From NCBI GenBank assembly GCA_030522415.1, contig CM060107.1, positions 50,299,807 to 50,363,806 of the forward strand: a stretch of 64,000 nt of DNA, in the 5' to 3' direction. Every line of letters starts with the position of its first letter. Position 1 is the stretch's first letter. Positions 44,721 through 54,684 of this stretch are shown piece by piece. Both the position numbers and the translations under genes were made by a program. The notes under the pieces were generated by a model. The model did not search any database and had not been told where the DNA came from. It worked only from the letters and a program-made list of their open reading frames with translations. This DNA comes from Channallabes apus (Eukaryota > Chordata > Actinopteri > Siluriformes > Clariidae).

Positions 44721-47163
44721 CCCAGATAGCAGAACAACATTGAATCATCGTTGAATCAACATTAAAGCATCAACCAACTTGTCATTGAATCAATGTTGAA
44801 ATTTCAATGTTAAACGTTGATTTTTCATCAGGTTTGCACCTTGAAATAATGTTATTTCAATGATGAAAAATAGATCAAGATGGGCATAAAATCAATGTTT
44901 GTTCAACGTAAATTCAATCACTTATTTTACATTGAATCAACATTGAATCAACATTGAAGCAATTATAGTTTAGTCTTGCTTTATGAACAGCAAGATTCTA
45001 TGACAGTAAATCATGTCCGTTTTGGTTTATTTCTTTAAATCAGAGACCATGTAGGGCTGAAAAGCTTTTTTTTTTTTTTTTTTTAACAAAAAGTCAGTAA
45101 CTCAACATCCTTCAGTTTACATGTAAACATATTTATTTATTTATGCTCCATACCCATTTAAACAGGAAGTAACATCACAATTACAATAAAACAACTATAT
45201 AATAAAACACACTACAACTTACATACAAATTATTATAAACTGGATGACAAAATGAGTTTTTAGAAGAGAACTATTAGAAGAGATTGTTAATTCTGAATTC
45301 ATAAAACAGAATCTAACTGCCAAGAGAAGAGACTGGAAAACCATAATATAAAAATGGCAGCCTGCCTCAGCAAAATTCAGTCAAATGCAAATAGAAACAA
45401 CCAAGTCAGAAACACAACAGATGACTGAAACATTATTCGTAAGTTGAAATGTATTTACGCAGCAAAACAGATAATAAGACATAAGATAATAAACTAAAAA
45501 CATACATGTATGCAATAAACATCATCCTATTAAATGTTCTTAGAAAAAACATTTATTTTTCAAAAGCACAAGAACAGATAATCAACAGTGACATCATTAC
45601 TATACTATTACTGACAAGGGCAGAATGGAGTAATTGAACAAATAGGCTGAAGCAACTTCTACAGAGCAGGATCAAAACTATCCAGCCCTGGTCTCATTTT
45701 AACATACAAACACTGTCTATGACTTTTCAGGTAGGTCTCGTTATTTCATAGCAACATTACAACATTACTGAGAGCAGCGCTGGTCATTATCTCCCAACGT
45801 CAGGATGTAGGGGTACGGCCTTGACACTTCAGCCTGCTGGAGGTATTCCACCATGTTGGTGCCAACCTTAGAAAGAAAGAAATGAAAAAGTTAAAATTTT
45901 GTTGAATAGCAAAGATTAAACTGAATAAGACTATCAATTTCATGTGAAATACGATTGATACTAAAAAATTACAAAGCTGCCCATTAAGATAGGGTATACT
46001 GTAGGTAACCAGAAACAAAAACATGGAGACAGCTACTACCAAACATAAAACAGCAGAATAAGCATGGCTTTTAGGATACAGCTCTTTATGTCAGACTAGT
46101 TGATATTGTAGTCTGCATTGATTTTAAGCTAATTACCGAAAAAATGTCATAGCTGGTGTCATACTGGTACATTACAATCACCAAAATATTAATACTTCAT
46201 CTAGTAGTTATCTGTACCGCTGTGGTACTTTTTCCTGTAGTTGGCGCGCTGACTGATAGTTAATTTAACTTTGGTTAAAGAGGGCTACCTGGTTAGCTTA
46301 CATGCTATTACTGGTGATACATTTGCATACTTGCCAAAGGGGGAAAGGTGTAAAATATTGTTATAACTCGGGAGAAACGCAGGAGAAATTTGACCGCAGA
46401 GTAAATTACTAGCTGGTGAAAAACGGGACGGTTAGCAGGTCTGTATATTTGTGAGAGGGTCAGTGGTTTGTAACACACCAGCATTTTATTGTCTCAAGCA
46501 GTGAGTTTAATAAAGTTCTAAAGTGGTTGCTAATGCTAGCAAACTAACTAAATGCCTGGTCATGCTAACACTACAGTTAACAGTTTAGCGTTCATTCATC
46601 ACTTCACCATCATCGTAACCCTGCAAACATTCTACAGAGAAAGCTAAAAAGCTCAGACATCTTAGCCGTTTCTTTCATACACAGGTGGGGTTTATGGCTA
46701 GCAGCTATTCTCAGCTAAATTATCATCCAGTACCTCAGACCAGCCGGAAAGTTTGTGTGTAACCTTAACACGGCAACAGCAATAAATGTTACATATAGTA
46801 ATAATTTTTCAGTCATATGTGAATTAGGTGAGTGAACATGTGTATACAGACCTTGTATTTAACGCCATTTTCCCTTAAATGTCCGAGGAGGATGAACCGT
46901 CATCAGCGGTGTGGGAGCTCAAGAGTCACGAAGCTGAGTGACAGCCGCTGAATCCACCGGTGAACTTTGGGGGAGGGGCCAAGCAAACTTTAACCCAGCA
47001 GCTGGGTTACACAAAAACTACCCAACTCTCTGTAAATAACCCAGAAAAATGACCCAACAGCGGCAACCCAGCGTTTGGGTAGAAAAAACAACCCAGCATT
47101 TTTTAGAGTGTAGGCAGCAAGGTAAATACACAAAACTTACCGTCAAATTATTTTTTTTCCTCA

Positions 47164-47232
<69 letters not shown>

Positions 47233-47574
47233 TATTTTTTTTAAATTATTTTATTTATTTATTTATTTTATTTTTTAAGCACCATGGCAAATCTCTCGTA
47301 GTCAATTTTTTAACCTGTTTTAAACACATACACACATGCATACACATTTTTATAGAAATGCACTTAGTTAATTTAATTTGCCTTACATTGTTGAATGAGG
47401 ATGGGTTCCAAAACCAAAAATCAACATTGATTCAATGTTTGTCTTTTCAACACAGAAAAGCATTGAATTATCAACATTGATTCAACATTATTTAGCATTG
47501 AAAAATCAACCTCAACCAAAATGATGATTCTGATGAAATTTCAACATTGAATCAATGTCACCTTGCTATCTGGG
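44721..47574. mobile_element. CCCAGATAGCA-ended TIR element in ERV pol
   Basis: Termini CCCAGATAGCA (44,721) and TGCTATCTGGG (47,574) are inverted. Subterminal regions are full of CATTGAATCAA/TTGATTCAATG words on both sides. Flanks share TGT, allowing a 3-bp duplication, with one odd G at 47,575. The interior has a T run (~45,067), a (TA)n tract (47,167-47,225) and repeated AACCCAGC words near 46,990-47,100, but no transposase ORF. It is a non-autonomous DNA element of unidentified superfamily. Confidence 0.65.
47166..47240. repeat. (TA)n microsatellite
   Basis: About 30 TA dinucleotides, inside the TIR element. The ORF covering it encodes only YIYI repeats and is not real. Confidence 0.95.
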
Positions 47575-47653
47575 GTGTTAGGTACTTGATGCCAATGTTC
47601 CATTCGTTCAGTCAGGTGCACAGTGATGGCTGCTCCTGGAGCACCTACGATTA
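47575..47653 (-). pseudogene. Residual ERV pol segment between two insertions
   Basis: These ~80 bp on the minus strand continue the frame between the protease and RT parts of pol. They are bounded by the TIR element on one side and the Tc1 TA duplication on the other. Confidence 0.6.
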
Positions 47654-49272
47654 CAGTGGTGTGAAAAACTATTTGCCCCTTCCTGATTTCTTATTCTTTT
47701 GCATATTTGTCACACATAAATGTTTCTGCTCATCAAAAACCGTTAACTATTAGTCAAAGATAACATAATTGAACACAAAATGCAGTTTTTAAATTAAGGT
47801 TTACGTTATTAAGGGAGAAAAAAAACTCCAAATCTACATGGCCCTGTGTGAAAAAGTGATTGCCCCCCTTGTTAAAAAATAACTTAACTGTGGTTTATCA
47901 CACCTGAGTTCAATTTCTGTAGTCACCCCCAGGCCTGATTACTGCCACACCTGTTTCAATCAAGAAATCACTTAAATAGGAGCTACCTGACACAGAGAAG
48001 TAGACCAAAAGCACCTCAAAAGCTAGACATCATGCCAAGATCCAAAGAAATTCAGGAACAAATGAGAAGAAAAGTAATTGAGATCTATCAGTCTGGTAAA
48101 GGTTATAAAGCCATTTCTAAAACTTTGGGACTCCAGCGAACCACAGTGAGAGCCATTATCCACAAATGGCAAAAACATGGAACAGTGGTGAACCTTCCCA
48201 GGAGTGGCCGGCCGACCAAAATTACCCCAAGAGCGCACAGACAACTCATCCGAGAGGCCACAAAAGACCCCAGGACAACATCTAAAGAACTGCAGGCCTC
48301 ACTTGCCTCAATTAAGGTCGGTGTTCACGACTCCACCATAAGAAAGAGACTGGGCAAAAACGGCCTGCATGGCAGATTTCCAAGGCGCAAACCACTTTTA
48401 AGCAAAAAGAACATTAAGGCTCGTCTCAATTTTGCTAAAAAACATCTCAATGATTGCCAAGACTTTTGGGAAAATACCTTGTGGACCGACGAGACAAAAG
48501 TTGAACTTTTTGGAAGGTGCGTGTCCCGTTACATCTGGTGTAAAAGTAACACAGCATTTCAGAAAAAGAACATCATACCAACAGTAAAATATGGTGGTGG
48601 TAGTGTGATGGTCTGGGGTTGTTTTGCTGCTTCAGGACCTGGAAGGCTTGCTGTGATAGATGGAACCATGAATTCTACTGTCTACCAAAAAATCCTGAAG
48701 GAGAATGTCCAGCCATCTGTTCGTCAACTCAAGCTGAAGCGATCTTGGGTGCTGCAGCAGGACAATCACCCAAAACACACCAGCAAATCCACCTCTGAAT
48801 GGCTGAAGAAAAACAAAATGAAGACTTTGGAGTGGCCTAGTCAAAGTCCTGACCTGAATCCTATTGAGATGTTGTGGCATGACCTTAAAAAGGCGGTTCA
48901 TGCTAGAAAACCCTCAAATAAAGCTGAATTACAACAATTCTGCAAAGATGAGTGGGCCAAAATTCCTCCAGAGCGCTGTAAAAGGCTCGTTGCAAGTTAT
49001 CGCAAACACTTGATTGCAGTTATTGCTGCTAAGGGTGGCCCAACCAGTTATTAGGTTCAGGGGGCAATTACTTTTTCACACAGGGCCATGCAGGTTTGGA
49101 TTTTTTTTCTCCCTAAATAATAAAACCCCTCATTTAAAAACTGCATTTTGTGTTTACTTGTGTTATCTTTGACTAATAGTTAAATGTGTTTGATGATCAG
49201 AAACATTTTGTGTGACAAACATGCAAAAGAATAAGAAATCAGGAGGGGGGCAAATAGTTTTTCACACCACTG
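47654..49272 (+). mobile_element. Tc1-like transposon, 1,619 bp
   Basis: Ends CAGTGGTGTGAAAAACTATTTGCCCC and the inverted complement, flanked by TA at 47,652-47,653 and 49,273-49,274. TIRs are long (~200 bp), with an inner repeat of the end motif (CTGTGTGAAAAAGTGATTGCCCC, ~47,847), i.e. the IR/DR layout of many fish Tc1 elements. It carries one intact transposase gene. It lies in ERV pol just after the protease. Confidence 0.92.
48032..49054 (+). CDS. Tc1-family transposase (340 aa), intact
   Basis: Cut-and-paste transposase. An N-terminal paired-like double HTH (MPRSKEIQEQMRRKVIEIYQ; second helix-turn-helix ~65-120) includes the GRPTK hook, PRSGRPTKITPR. The catalytic triad is D153 (WTDETK), D244 (QQDNHPKH) and E279 (NPIEMLW), giving DD34E, with the glycine-rich box YGGGSVMVWGCF between. 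Length equals the usual 340 aa, and there are no stops or frameshifts. The start is the ATG at 48,032, ~380 bp inside the TIR. It may still be active, but activity cannot be judged from one copy. Confidence 0.93.
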   Translation: MPRSKEIQEQMRRKVIEIYQSGKGYKAISKTLGLQRTTVRAIIHKWQKHGTVVNLPRSGRPTKITPRAHRQLIREATKDPRTTSKELQASLASIKVGVHDSTIRKRLGKNGLHGRFPRRKPLLSKKNIKARLNFAKKHLNDCQDFWENTLWTDETKVELFGRCVSRYIWCKSNTAFQKKNIIPTVKYGGGSVMVWGCFAASGPGRLAVIDGTMNSTVYQKILKENVQPSVRQLKLKRSWVLQQDNHPKHTSKSTSEWLKKNKMKTLEWPSQSPDLNPIEMLWHDLKKAVHARKPSNKAELQQFCKDEWAKIPPERCKRLVASYRKHLIAVIAAKGGPTSY

Positions 49273-49914
49273 TATATCTCCTAGTGCCACATCAGTGACT
49301 GTGTTTTCAATCACATCTGACCACAATTGTGCATATTCTTCATCTTGACTTCCTTGGTCATAGTACATAGTACAGTGTAGTGGTAAGGTTACTCTTTTGC
49401 AATCTGGTCGTCGTTGCATAATCCATTCTTCCCATAGATTCTGTGCTTGTTGAGCTCCTTTACCAGAACACAATAGCCAGTATACTGTATCTTGTTTGTT
49501 GTCAGGTTTTTTAGCAATCTGTAAGAACTGTTCCATTGTTACATACAGTCCTTTAGTATTACATTGAATTTTTGCTTTAAGTTTGCACAACAAATCTCTT
49601 CCCAGTAAATTGACTGGAGTAATAGGCGAGAATGGTAAAGGTGCTGTTATAGTGGTGTCTTCTAGTGTTATTATTTGGGGCTCTGTAAAATGCAATATCT
49701 GTGAATGTCCCGAGAAGCCTGTGGTTTTTATCGTATTGCTTGAGAGAGGGAGCTGTGAGCCTTCACGTCCTATACATGAGTATGTAGCACCTGTGTCAAT
49801 CATAAATGGAATTGGTTGTGAATTATTTATAGACACCATTACAGTTGGTTCTTGTTGTGGATGCAGTGTTGAGACGTACTGCATCTGCTCCCCCTCTGGC
49901 TCCTCTGGGCCTCG
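49273..49914 (-). pseudogene. ERV protease and start of pol
   Basis: Aspartic protease with the catalytic FMIDTGATYSC motif, followed by LLGRDLL. It lies in the same frame as gag, separated by one TGA at 49,917-49,915. The frame is cut at 49,273 by the Tc1 insertion, so its apparent C-terminus (to 49,180) is Tc1 sequence. No stop occurs between the TGA and the Tc1 element. Confidence 0.88.
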
Positions 49915-51321
49915 TCAATTCCAGTTCTGTGGTCCCATCCAGGGACCTGCCCACTGATTCTGGGGCTGTCCTTGTGTCCATGGTCCAGGAGGTTGTCTGG
50001 GGCCAGGAGGTCCCATATTCCCTCGAGGTGCTTGTGCTGCTCCATATGGCCCCTGAGGTTGGGGTCCATTTTGAGCCCATGACATTTGTGGACAATTTCT
50101 TCTAATGTGTCCTGCTCCTCCACACTGCCAACACTTCATGTCTTGAGTATTTGGGCCCATTTGCCCTGGGGCATTCATTCTGAATGGTTGTCTCCTTGGT
50201 TGCTGTTGGAATGGTCCCCTTTGTCCCGTGCTTCCATAAGGCCTGGGGCCCTGTCCTTGCCACCTCATGGGTGGATTTTGTCCTTGTTGGTTTCCAGGGT
50301 GCACATACGTTGGAGGGGCATTGGCTGCTGCTGGTTGTGGTATTTGCTGCACTGGTCCAGCAGGAGGCGGTGTTATCGGATTTTCAGGCACCATTACTGC
50401 TGCTTGGACTTGACCTTTAACTTTCTCTTTTTCCTTTTTCTTTGCAGCTGTGAATTCCCCCAGTTGTATTTTGTGTAACTGGATTGCGATTGACTCAGCA
50501 GTCTCTTTAGCTTCCCTCTTCTTCTTTCGATGTTGGTCCACATAGTGTACAATGTGTGCTTGAAATGTTTCCCATGGCAATGTGTTCAGTCCCACTACCC
50601 CTTCCAGGGCTGTTTGGACTTCCTGAGGCATGCACTTTTTCAGCATCATTCGGAACAGGCTCTTACTGGTATCTGTTTGGTCCCAGGAGCCTCCAGTTTC
50701 CTCTCTCCATTTTGTCTGGAAATCAATGATGAATTTTACAACATTGTCATCTTCTTTCATTGCTACTGATTCCAGTTTTCCTGGATCCATTTTGGTGGGA
50801 TAGGCTTTTCGAAGGGCATCCCATATCCTGTTTCTGAGAGGCCCAAATGCTAGGGTGTCTCCTCTGTTCTGTCCTGTTAATGTATGCAGGTTAGCTTCAT
50901 CCAGTATTTCTGTGGTTTTCACTTTCCCAATTGTTTGTGCTAGAATAGCTTTTACATCTCCCAGTGCTAGGAGGTGTCCAGTGGTTTTTTCTTCAAACTG
51001 TGTAATCCATCTTTGTGCTCCATTGCACAAGTCTGGTAATTGATTTGCCAGGCCTGTCATATCCATGAATGACCATGGCACATACTGGTACCTACTTCCT
51101 TTAACAACAAGTGGGCATTGTCTGCCTTCATTGTGGTCTTCTAGGTCTGGTACTTGTTCATTAAAACTAGTGTATCTTTCATTTTCTTCTTCATCATGCC
51201 GCATGTGTTGTTCATCAAAACTGGTGTATTTTTTATTTCCTCCTTCATCAGGCCAGGACGAGAGGACCTTCCAGCTTGATGGCATACTTGATGCAGACGG
51301 TTCTGTCGCCGCTTTTTTCAT
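49915..51321 (-). pseudogene. ERV gag: capsid and nucleocapsid
   Basis: 468-codon frame. The capsid region (PLVVKGSRYQYVPWSF, MTGLANQLPDL, WREETGGSWDQTD) resembles gamma/epsilon-type CA. A Lys-rich segment (~270-310), a Pro/Gln-rich stretch and one CCHC zinc knuckle (CWQCGGAGHIRRNC) follow, then a long Gly/Pro/Gln-rich tail ending in TGA. Gag forms the viral shell and packages RNA. It is separated from the upstream gag frame by a frameshift or stop at 51,322-51,355. Confidence 0.88.
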
Positions 51322-51354
51322 TTTCTTTTCTGAGTTTTTTATGCGTCTGTCAAT

Positions 51355-52651
51355 TCAATTTTCTATTTGACTGATTGCTTCATCAAGGGCTTCACTGTCA
51401 TCATCCTCTTCCTGTGTACTGGCATCTTCCCATTGATGTTTACTTCTGTATTGATCATTGCGTTGTGGTGTGCTTGTCTGTTCTTTCCTTTCTGTTCTCT
51501 TTCTTGCTTCCTTTTCAGGTTCAATGATCAGGTGCCCTTTAACTTTTCTTTTCACTGGTTCTTGTCGATCTATCTCGATTACCTCTTCTTCAGTTTCTGC
51601 TTCATCCCTGTCAGACTCATGAAGGGATGTGTATGATTGTTCAGGATATGACTTTATGCTGTTTCCTCTTTGCATGTTCTTTCCTTCCCATCTCTCTCGG
51701 GACTGCTTCCTTTTGTTGCTTTCCATCATCCTTCTTTTGGACGTGACTTGTTGTTCATTTCTGAGTTCCTGTATTTCTGACAGGAATTTCACATTTTGTT
51801 CTTTCAGTCTTTTCATTTCTCTTCCTCTACCTTGCAGTTCTTTAGTTTCTCTTGACTCATGTGATTCTATTTTTCTTTCTCTGTTCCATTCCCTTTCGTC
51901 GCCATCACTTTGTCTGTGAGTCTTGTTCTGTTTCTTCAAGTTGTCCATCCATCCACTCAGAGTCACATGACGTCACTTTAATTTGTCCTGTCACTCGTCC
52001 TTCAAATCCCCATGCTCCTTTGTCTTGTTCCTGCAGCTTCAGTTGTGGGTACATTCCTCCATCCCTCTGTTGCATGTGTTCCTCAGTGTATGGTGGTGGT
52101 CTCTCTAATTCTGAGTTTGCTTGTTCTTTCCTTGCTTTCTGAACTTTTTCTTTCCTGTCTTCACTTTTTTCTGACTTCTGATCCTTTTTTCCTTCTTCAA
52201 CTTGTTTTTGTCTCTCCTGTTCCTTTCCTTCATTTTCAAACCATTGTACTATTTCTAATTTTTGTCCTAATTTGACTCTACCCTTGCTACCCTTTTCCTT
52301 AGTGGTGTGTCTGAGCATTTCTTTTACTTCCTTACAACATTCTTCATTAAAGGTTCCTTCTTTAGGCCATTGCAAATCTCCTGATGTCCTGTCATGCCAT
52401 TTTATCATACGCTTTCTGATGTACTTTTCATCTTCTTTATGTTTGGCTATAATTGCATCTACTGGTGTCGCTGGCTTTGGCCACGCACCTTTACGGCAGA
52501 ATAACTTTCCCATCACACACTTCTGTCCTGACTCATAATGTGAATTCTTGTGTTTCTTCTCTCTCTTTTTAACTAAGGTTCCTTTGCCGTGTACTTTATG
52601 ACCACTGCCGATTTTCAACAACTGTCTTTTCTCTTTATACTTTTTAAACAT
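51355..52651 (-). pseudogene. ERV gag N-terminal region (matrix and p12-like)
   Basis: Two overlapping frames: 52,651-51,905 (Lys-rich, CCKEVKEML, then ERPPPYTEEH with a PPPY late-budding motif) and 51,966-51,355 (very charged, Arg/Glu-rich, coiled-coil-like, RGREMKRLKEQNVKFLSEIQ). Overlap and frame change near 51,930 suggest one gag gene broken by a frameshift. No N-terminal MG myristoylation signal is seen at 52,651. Confidence 0.7.
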
Positions 52652-53001
52652 TAATTTTCCACTGGTGTCAGTATCAGAGGAGTAACGATTTTGTCAAGGG
52701 TCTGAAAAATTATTCTCCCGTCTGGTCCAAAAGGTATTACCGTGAATTCGCTATTGTTATCAACCATCCACACACGACTCAGCACTACCGGACCTGTCTG
52801 TGTTCCTGATAATCTGTATCTTTTTGCTTTTCGGGCTTGTGCGTCTTCTTCTAAATATAATATATCAAAATCTGGGTATGTTTGCAGTAGCGAAATGAGT
52901 GGAGTTAAACGTGGAGGTCCACCTAATCCTCCAAATTCAAATGTGCTATTTATTACTTTTAAACGAATCTCTTTAGGAACTAACCCAAGGAAATAACTCA
53001 T
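52651..53001 (-). CDS. ERV leader ORF 2 (116 aa), function unknown
   Basis: MSYFLGLVPKEIRLKVINST..., with LGGPPRLTPLISLL and a C-terminal VVLSRVWMVDNN/FGPDGRIIF region. The ATG overlaps the stop region of leader ORF 1 (52,998-53,201), and its stop touches the ATG of the gag frame at 52,651. Such tight packing suggests real coding. Epsilonretroviruses of fish have an ORF between the 5' LTR and gag; I cannot show homology. It could also be the true N-terminus of Gag. Confidence 0.5.
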   Translation of the reverse strand: MSYFLGLVPKEIRLKVINSTFEFGGLGGPPRLTPLISLLQTYPDFDILYLEEDAQARKAKRYRLSGTQTGPVVLSRVWMVDNNSEFTVIPFGPDGRIIFQTLDKIVTPLILTPVEN

Positions 53002-53201
53002 ATCTTCATTCTAAAATATGATGTAAGAATTAAAGTGTGCGTGTCACAGTTAAGCTCTAATACGTCAGGTATTAACGAAAGCCTAAGTGTCCACTCTCCC
53101 TTATCACACTCTTTCACTAAAAGTAGATCCTTTCCTGGATTATTCAACAACCATTTATTTGTTTCTCTGATCTGACTCCGAAATTCTAAACTCCCGTTCA
53201 C
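52998..53201 (-). CDS. ERV leader ORF 1 (67 aa), function unknown
   Basis: Reads KWLLNNPGKDLLLVKECDKG and ends ...TSYFRMKI, overlapping the start of leader ORF 2 by 4 nt (ATGA-type junction). It may be an exon or frame-shifted part of the same protein as ORF 2. No domain recognised. Confidence 0.4.
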   Translation of the reverse strand: MNGSLEFRSQIRETNKWLLNNPGKDLLLVKECDKGEWTLRLSLIPDVLELNCDTHTLILTSYFRMKI

Positions 53202-53717
53202 ACTTATTTAAAACTCCTTCTTCCCTTATCTGCTCGTCCCAGTTAATTACTCTAACTCCACTTATCATCTGATCTCCTCTATTTGTTATATTTAATATTT
53301 TATTTTATATTCAACCTAGGTGCATTTATTATTTTATGCACTATATTTACTTTTATTAGTATTGTGTCATCGACTACACAAAAACGTAAAGGGTACCTTT
53401 TATATCTTACTTAAACTTAAGCTTCAATAACTAATCTAAAGAAATTTTAATAATACTACTATGCTGGCACATTCAGCACCCGTACCACTTTCGTGTCACA
53501 GGGGAAGCTTGTGTCACAGAGGAAGCTTATGTCACAGTGTGTTCACAGTGATGTCCAATAGCACATCACAGCTTACATCACGGACAAGACCTATGTCACA
53601 GTAAGCTCTATGTCTAGTAGCTCGTCACAGTTTATGTCACAGACAAGACCTATGTCACAATAAGGTCTATGCCTAGTAACACTAATGCTGTATAAATTAT
53701 AATCTATTCTTTATATT
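53202..53717. other. ERV 5' leader with GTCACA-rich repeats
   Basis: No gene. Two ~63-bp imperfect repeats (GACAAGACCTATGTCACA at ~53,583 and ~53,643) and shorter AAGCTT(A/G)TGTCACAG repeats lie at 53,505-53,535. No primer-binding site or LTR end was found here, although one would be expected. Confidence 0.5.
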
Positions 53718-54127
53718 TTAAACCCATCATTCAGATCACTGTATGTGTGTGTGTGTTTTTTGGTTATTTAATTTGACATGTGGCTTGTGTATCCAATGCC
53801 TGTTACATCACAGTTAAGTAGCCAATGCCTGTTACATCACAGTTAAGATCACCCCATGTCTGAGATTACATCATGTCTGGGGCTATGTCATATCTGCTGA
53901 TCTGGTGTCGTTTCTAGGGTTACTATGAAATCTCTAAGATGGCTGCCAGTCTAAGGTTTGTTGGGTACATACTGTATACTGAACATCACATGATGTCTTT
54001 GGTACTATGACATCACATTGTCCTTGGCTCAACTCTGTTCACTTCATCTTACATCAATAAGATAAAATCAATAGTTTTCTATAATATTACTGCATGCACA
54101 AATATATGTAATTAAAATATGCTTACA
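53718..54127 (-). mobile_element. ERV 5' LTR remnant (410 bp of U3 only)
   Basis: Matches the first 410 bp of the 3' LTR with very few differences, at an exact 17,000-bp offset, then loses all similarity. The antisense gene, sense TATA, R, U5 and PBS are absent. An internal deletion or recombination removed the promoter of the provirus. Confidence 0.85.
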
Positions 54128-54131
54128 CAGC

Positions 54132-54482
54132 TGAGTGGGCCACGGCAGTTCTTCGTGCCGACACCGATACCGCCCACTCTTTGAGCATCCAGTGGGCGAG
54201 GTGGAGACCGACACAAAATTGTACCACCTACAACAGAGCGGATTGTCCGTGAGCCGTTACACGGCTGAGTTCTGGACCCTCGCAGTACAGACATCGTGGG
54301 GAGACGCCGCTCTCCGGACATCCTACTTCGAGGGGCTGGCTTCCCGGATCAAGGATGAGCTAGCCGGGCGAGAGCTCCCAGCCGCATTGGAGGGGCTGAT
54401 CCAACTAGCCCTCCGTATTGACCAGCGCCTCCTCTCTCACCCTAAGCCAGCACCTCGAACCCTGCCGCCTGCTCCCACCTAA
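54132..54482 (+). pseudogene. Ty3/gypsy gag, part 2 (after the ERV)
   Basis: Continues gypsy Gag: YHLQQSGLSVSRYTAEFWTL and GLASRIKDELAGRELP are typical of the retrotransposon gag domain. A frame change near 54,150-54,210 separates it from the first few codons after the junction. Its zinc knuckle is not readable. Confidence 0.7.
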
Positions 54483-54684
54483 GCCCACACCGTTTCAAGA
54501 CCGCCAGCCACCTTCACCACCGCTGTTCCCGGACATGTCAGATCTCGATCTCCTGCCGTGCTTGCCACCGGAGCCGGGGAACTCATGCAACTAGGGCGCA
54601 CCAGCCCTCTCACCAAACAGACCCAACCCGTCATTCTCGGCCTCGGCCAACACCAAGAACGTATCCAGTTCCACCTCACTCCCA

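Larger units (their letters stand above)
35459..54127 (-). mobile_element. Endogenous retrovirus, 18.7 kb, nested in the gypsy element
   Basis: The two outer ends are TG...CA (minus strand TGTAAGC... to ...CCACTACA). They are flanked by the 4-bp duplication CAGC (35,455-35,458 and 54,128-54,131), and the gypsy gag frame resumes across it. Order on the minus strand: 5' LTR remnant, two leader ORFs, gag, (stop) pro, pol, env, an extra ORF, a polypurine tract, 3' LTR. Gag with PPPY, a CCHC knuckle and an Env TM with CX6CC suggest gamma/epsilon-type affinity; extra ORFs on both sides recall the complex fish epsilonretroviruses. All main genes are broken by stops, frameshifts or insertions. Confidence 0.9.

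Noticed and set aside
47049..47480. 143-codon ORF with YIYIYI repeats
   Set aside because: Translation of a (TA)n microsatellite inside a non-coding TIR element.
49180..49272. C-terminal 31 codons of the apparent protease ORF
   Set aside because: This part is Tc1 TIR sequence. The retroviral frame stops at the insertion point.
53202..53717. Reading this region as the rest of the 5' LTR
   Set aside because: No similarity to the 3' LTR or the 24-kb LTR, no R/U5 poly-A signal in place and no LTR end. It is better described as leader or recombined sequence.
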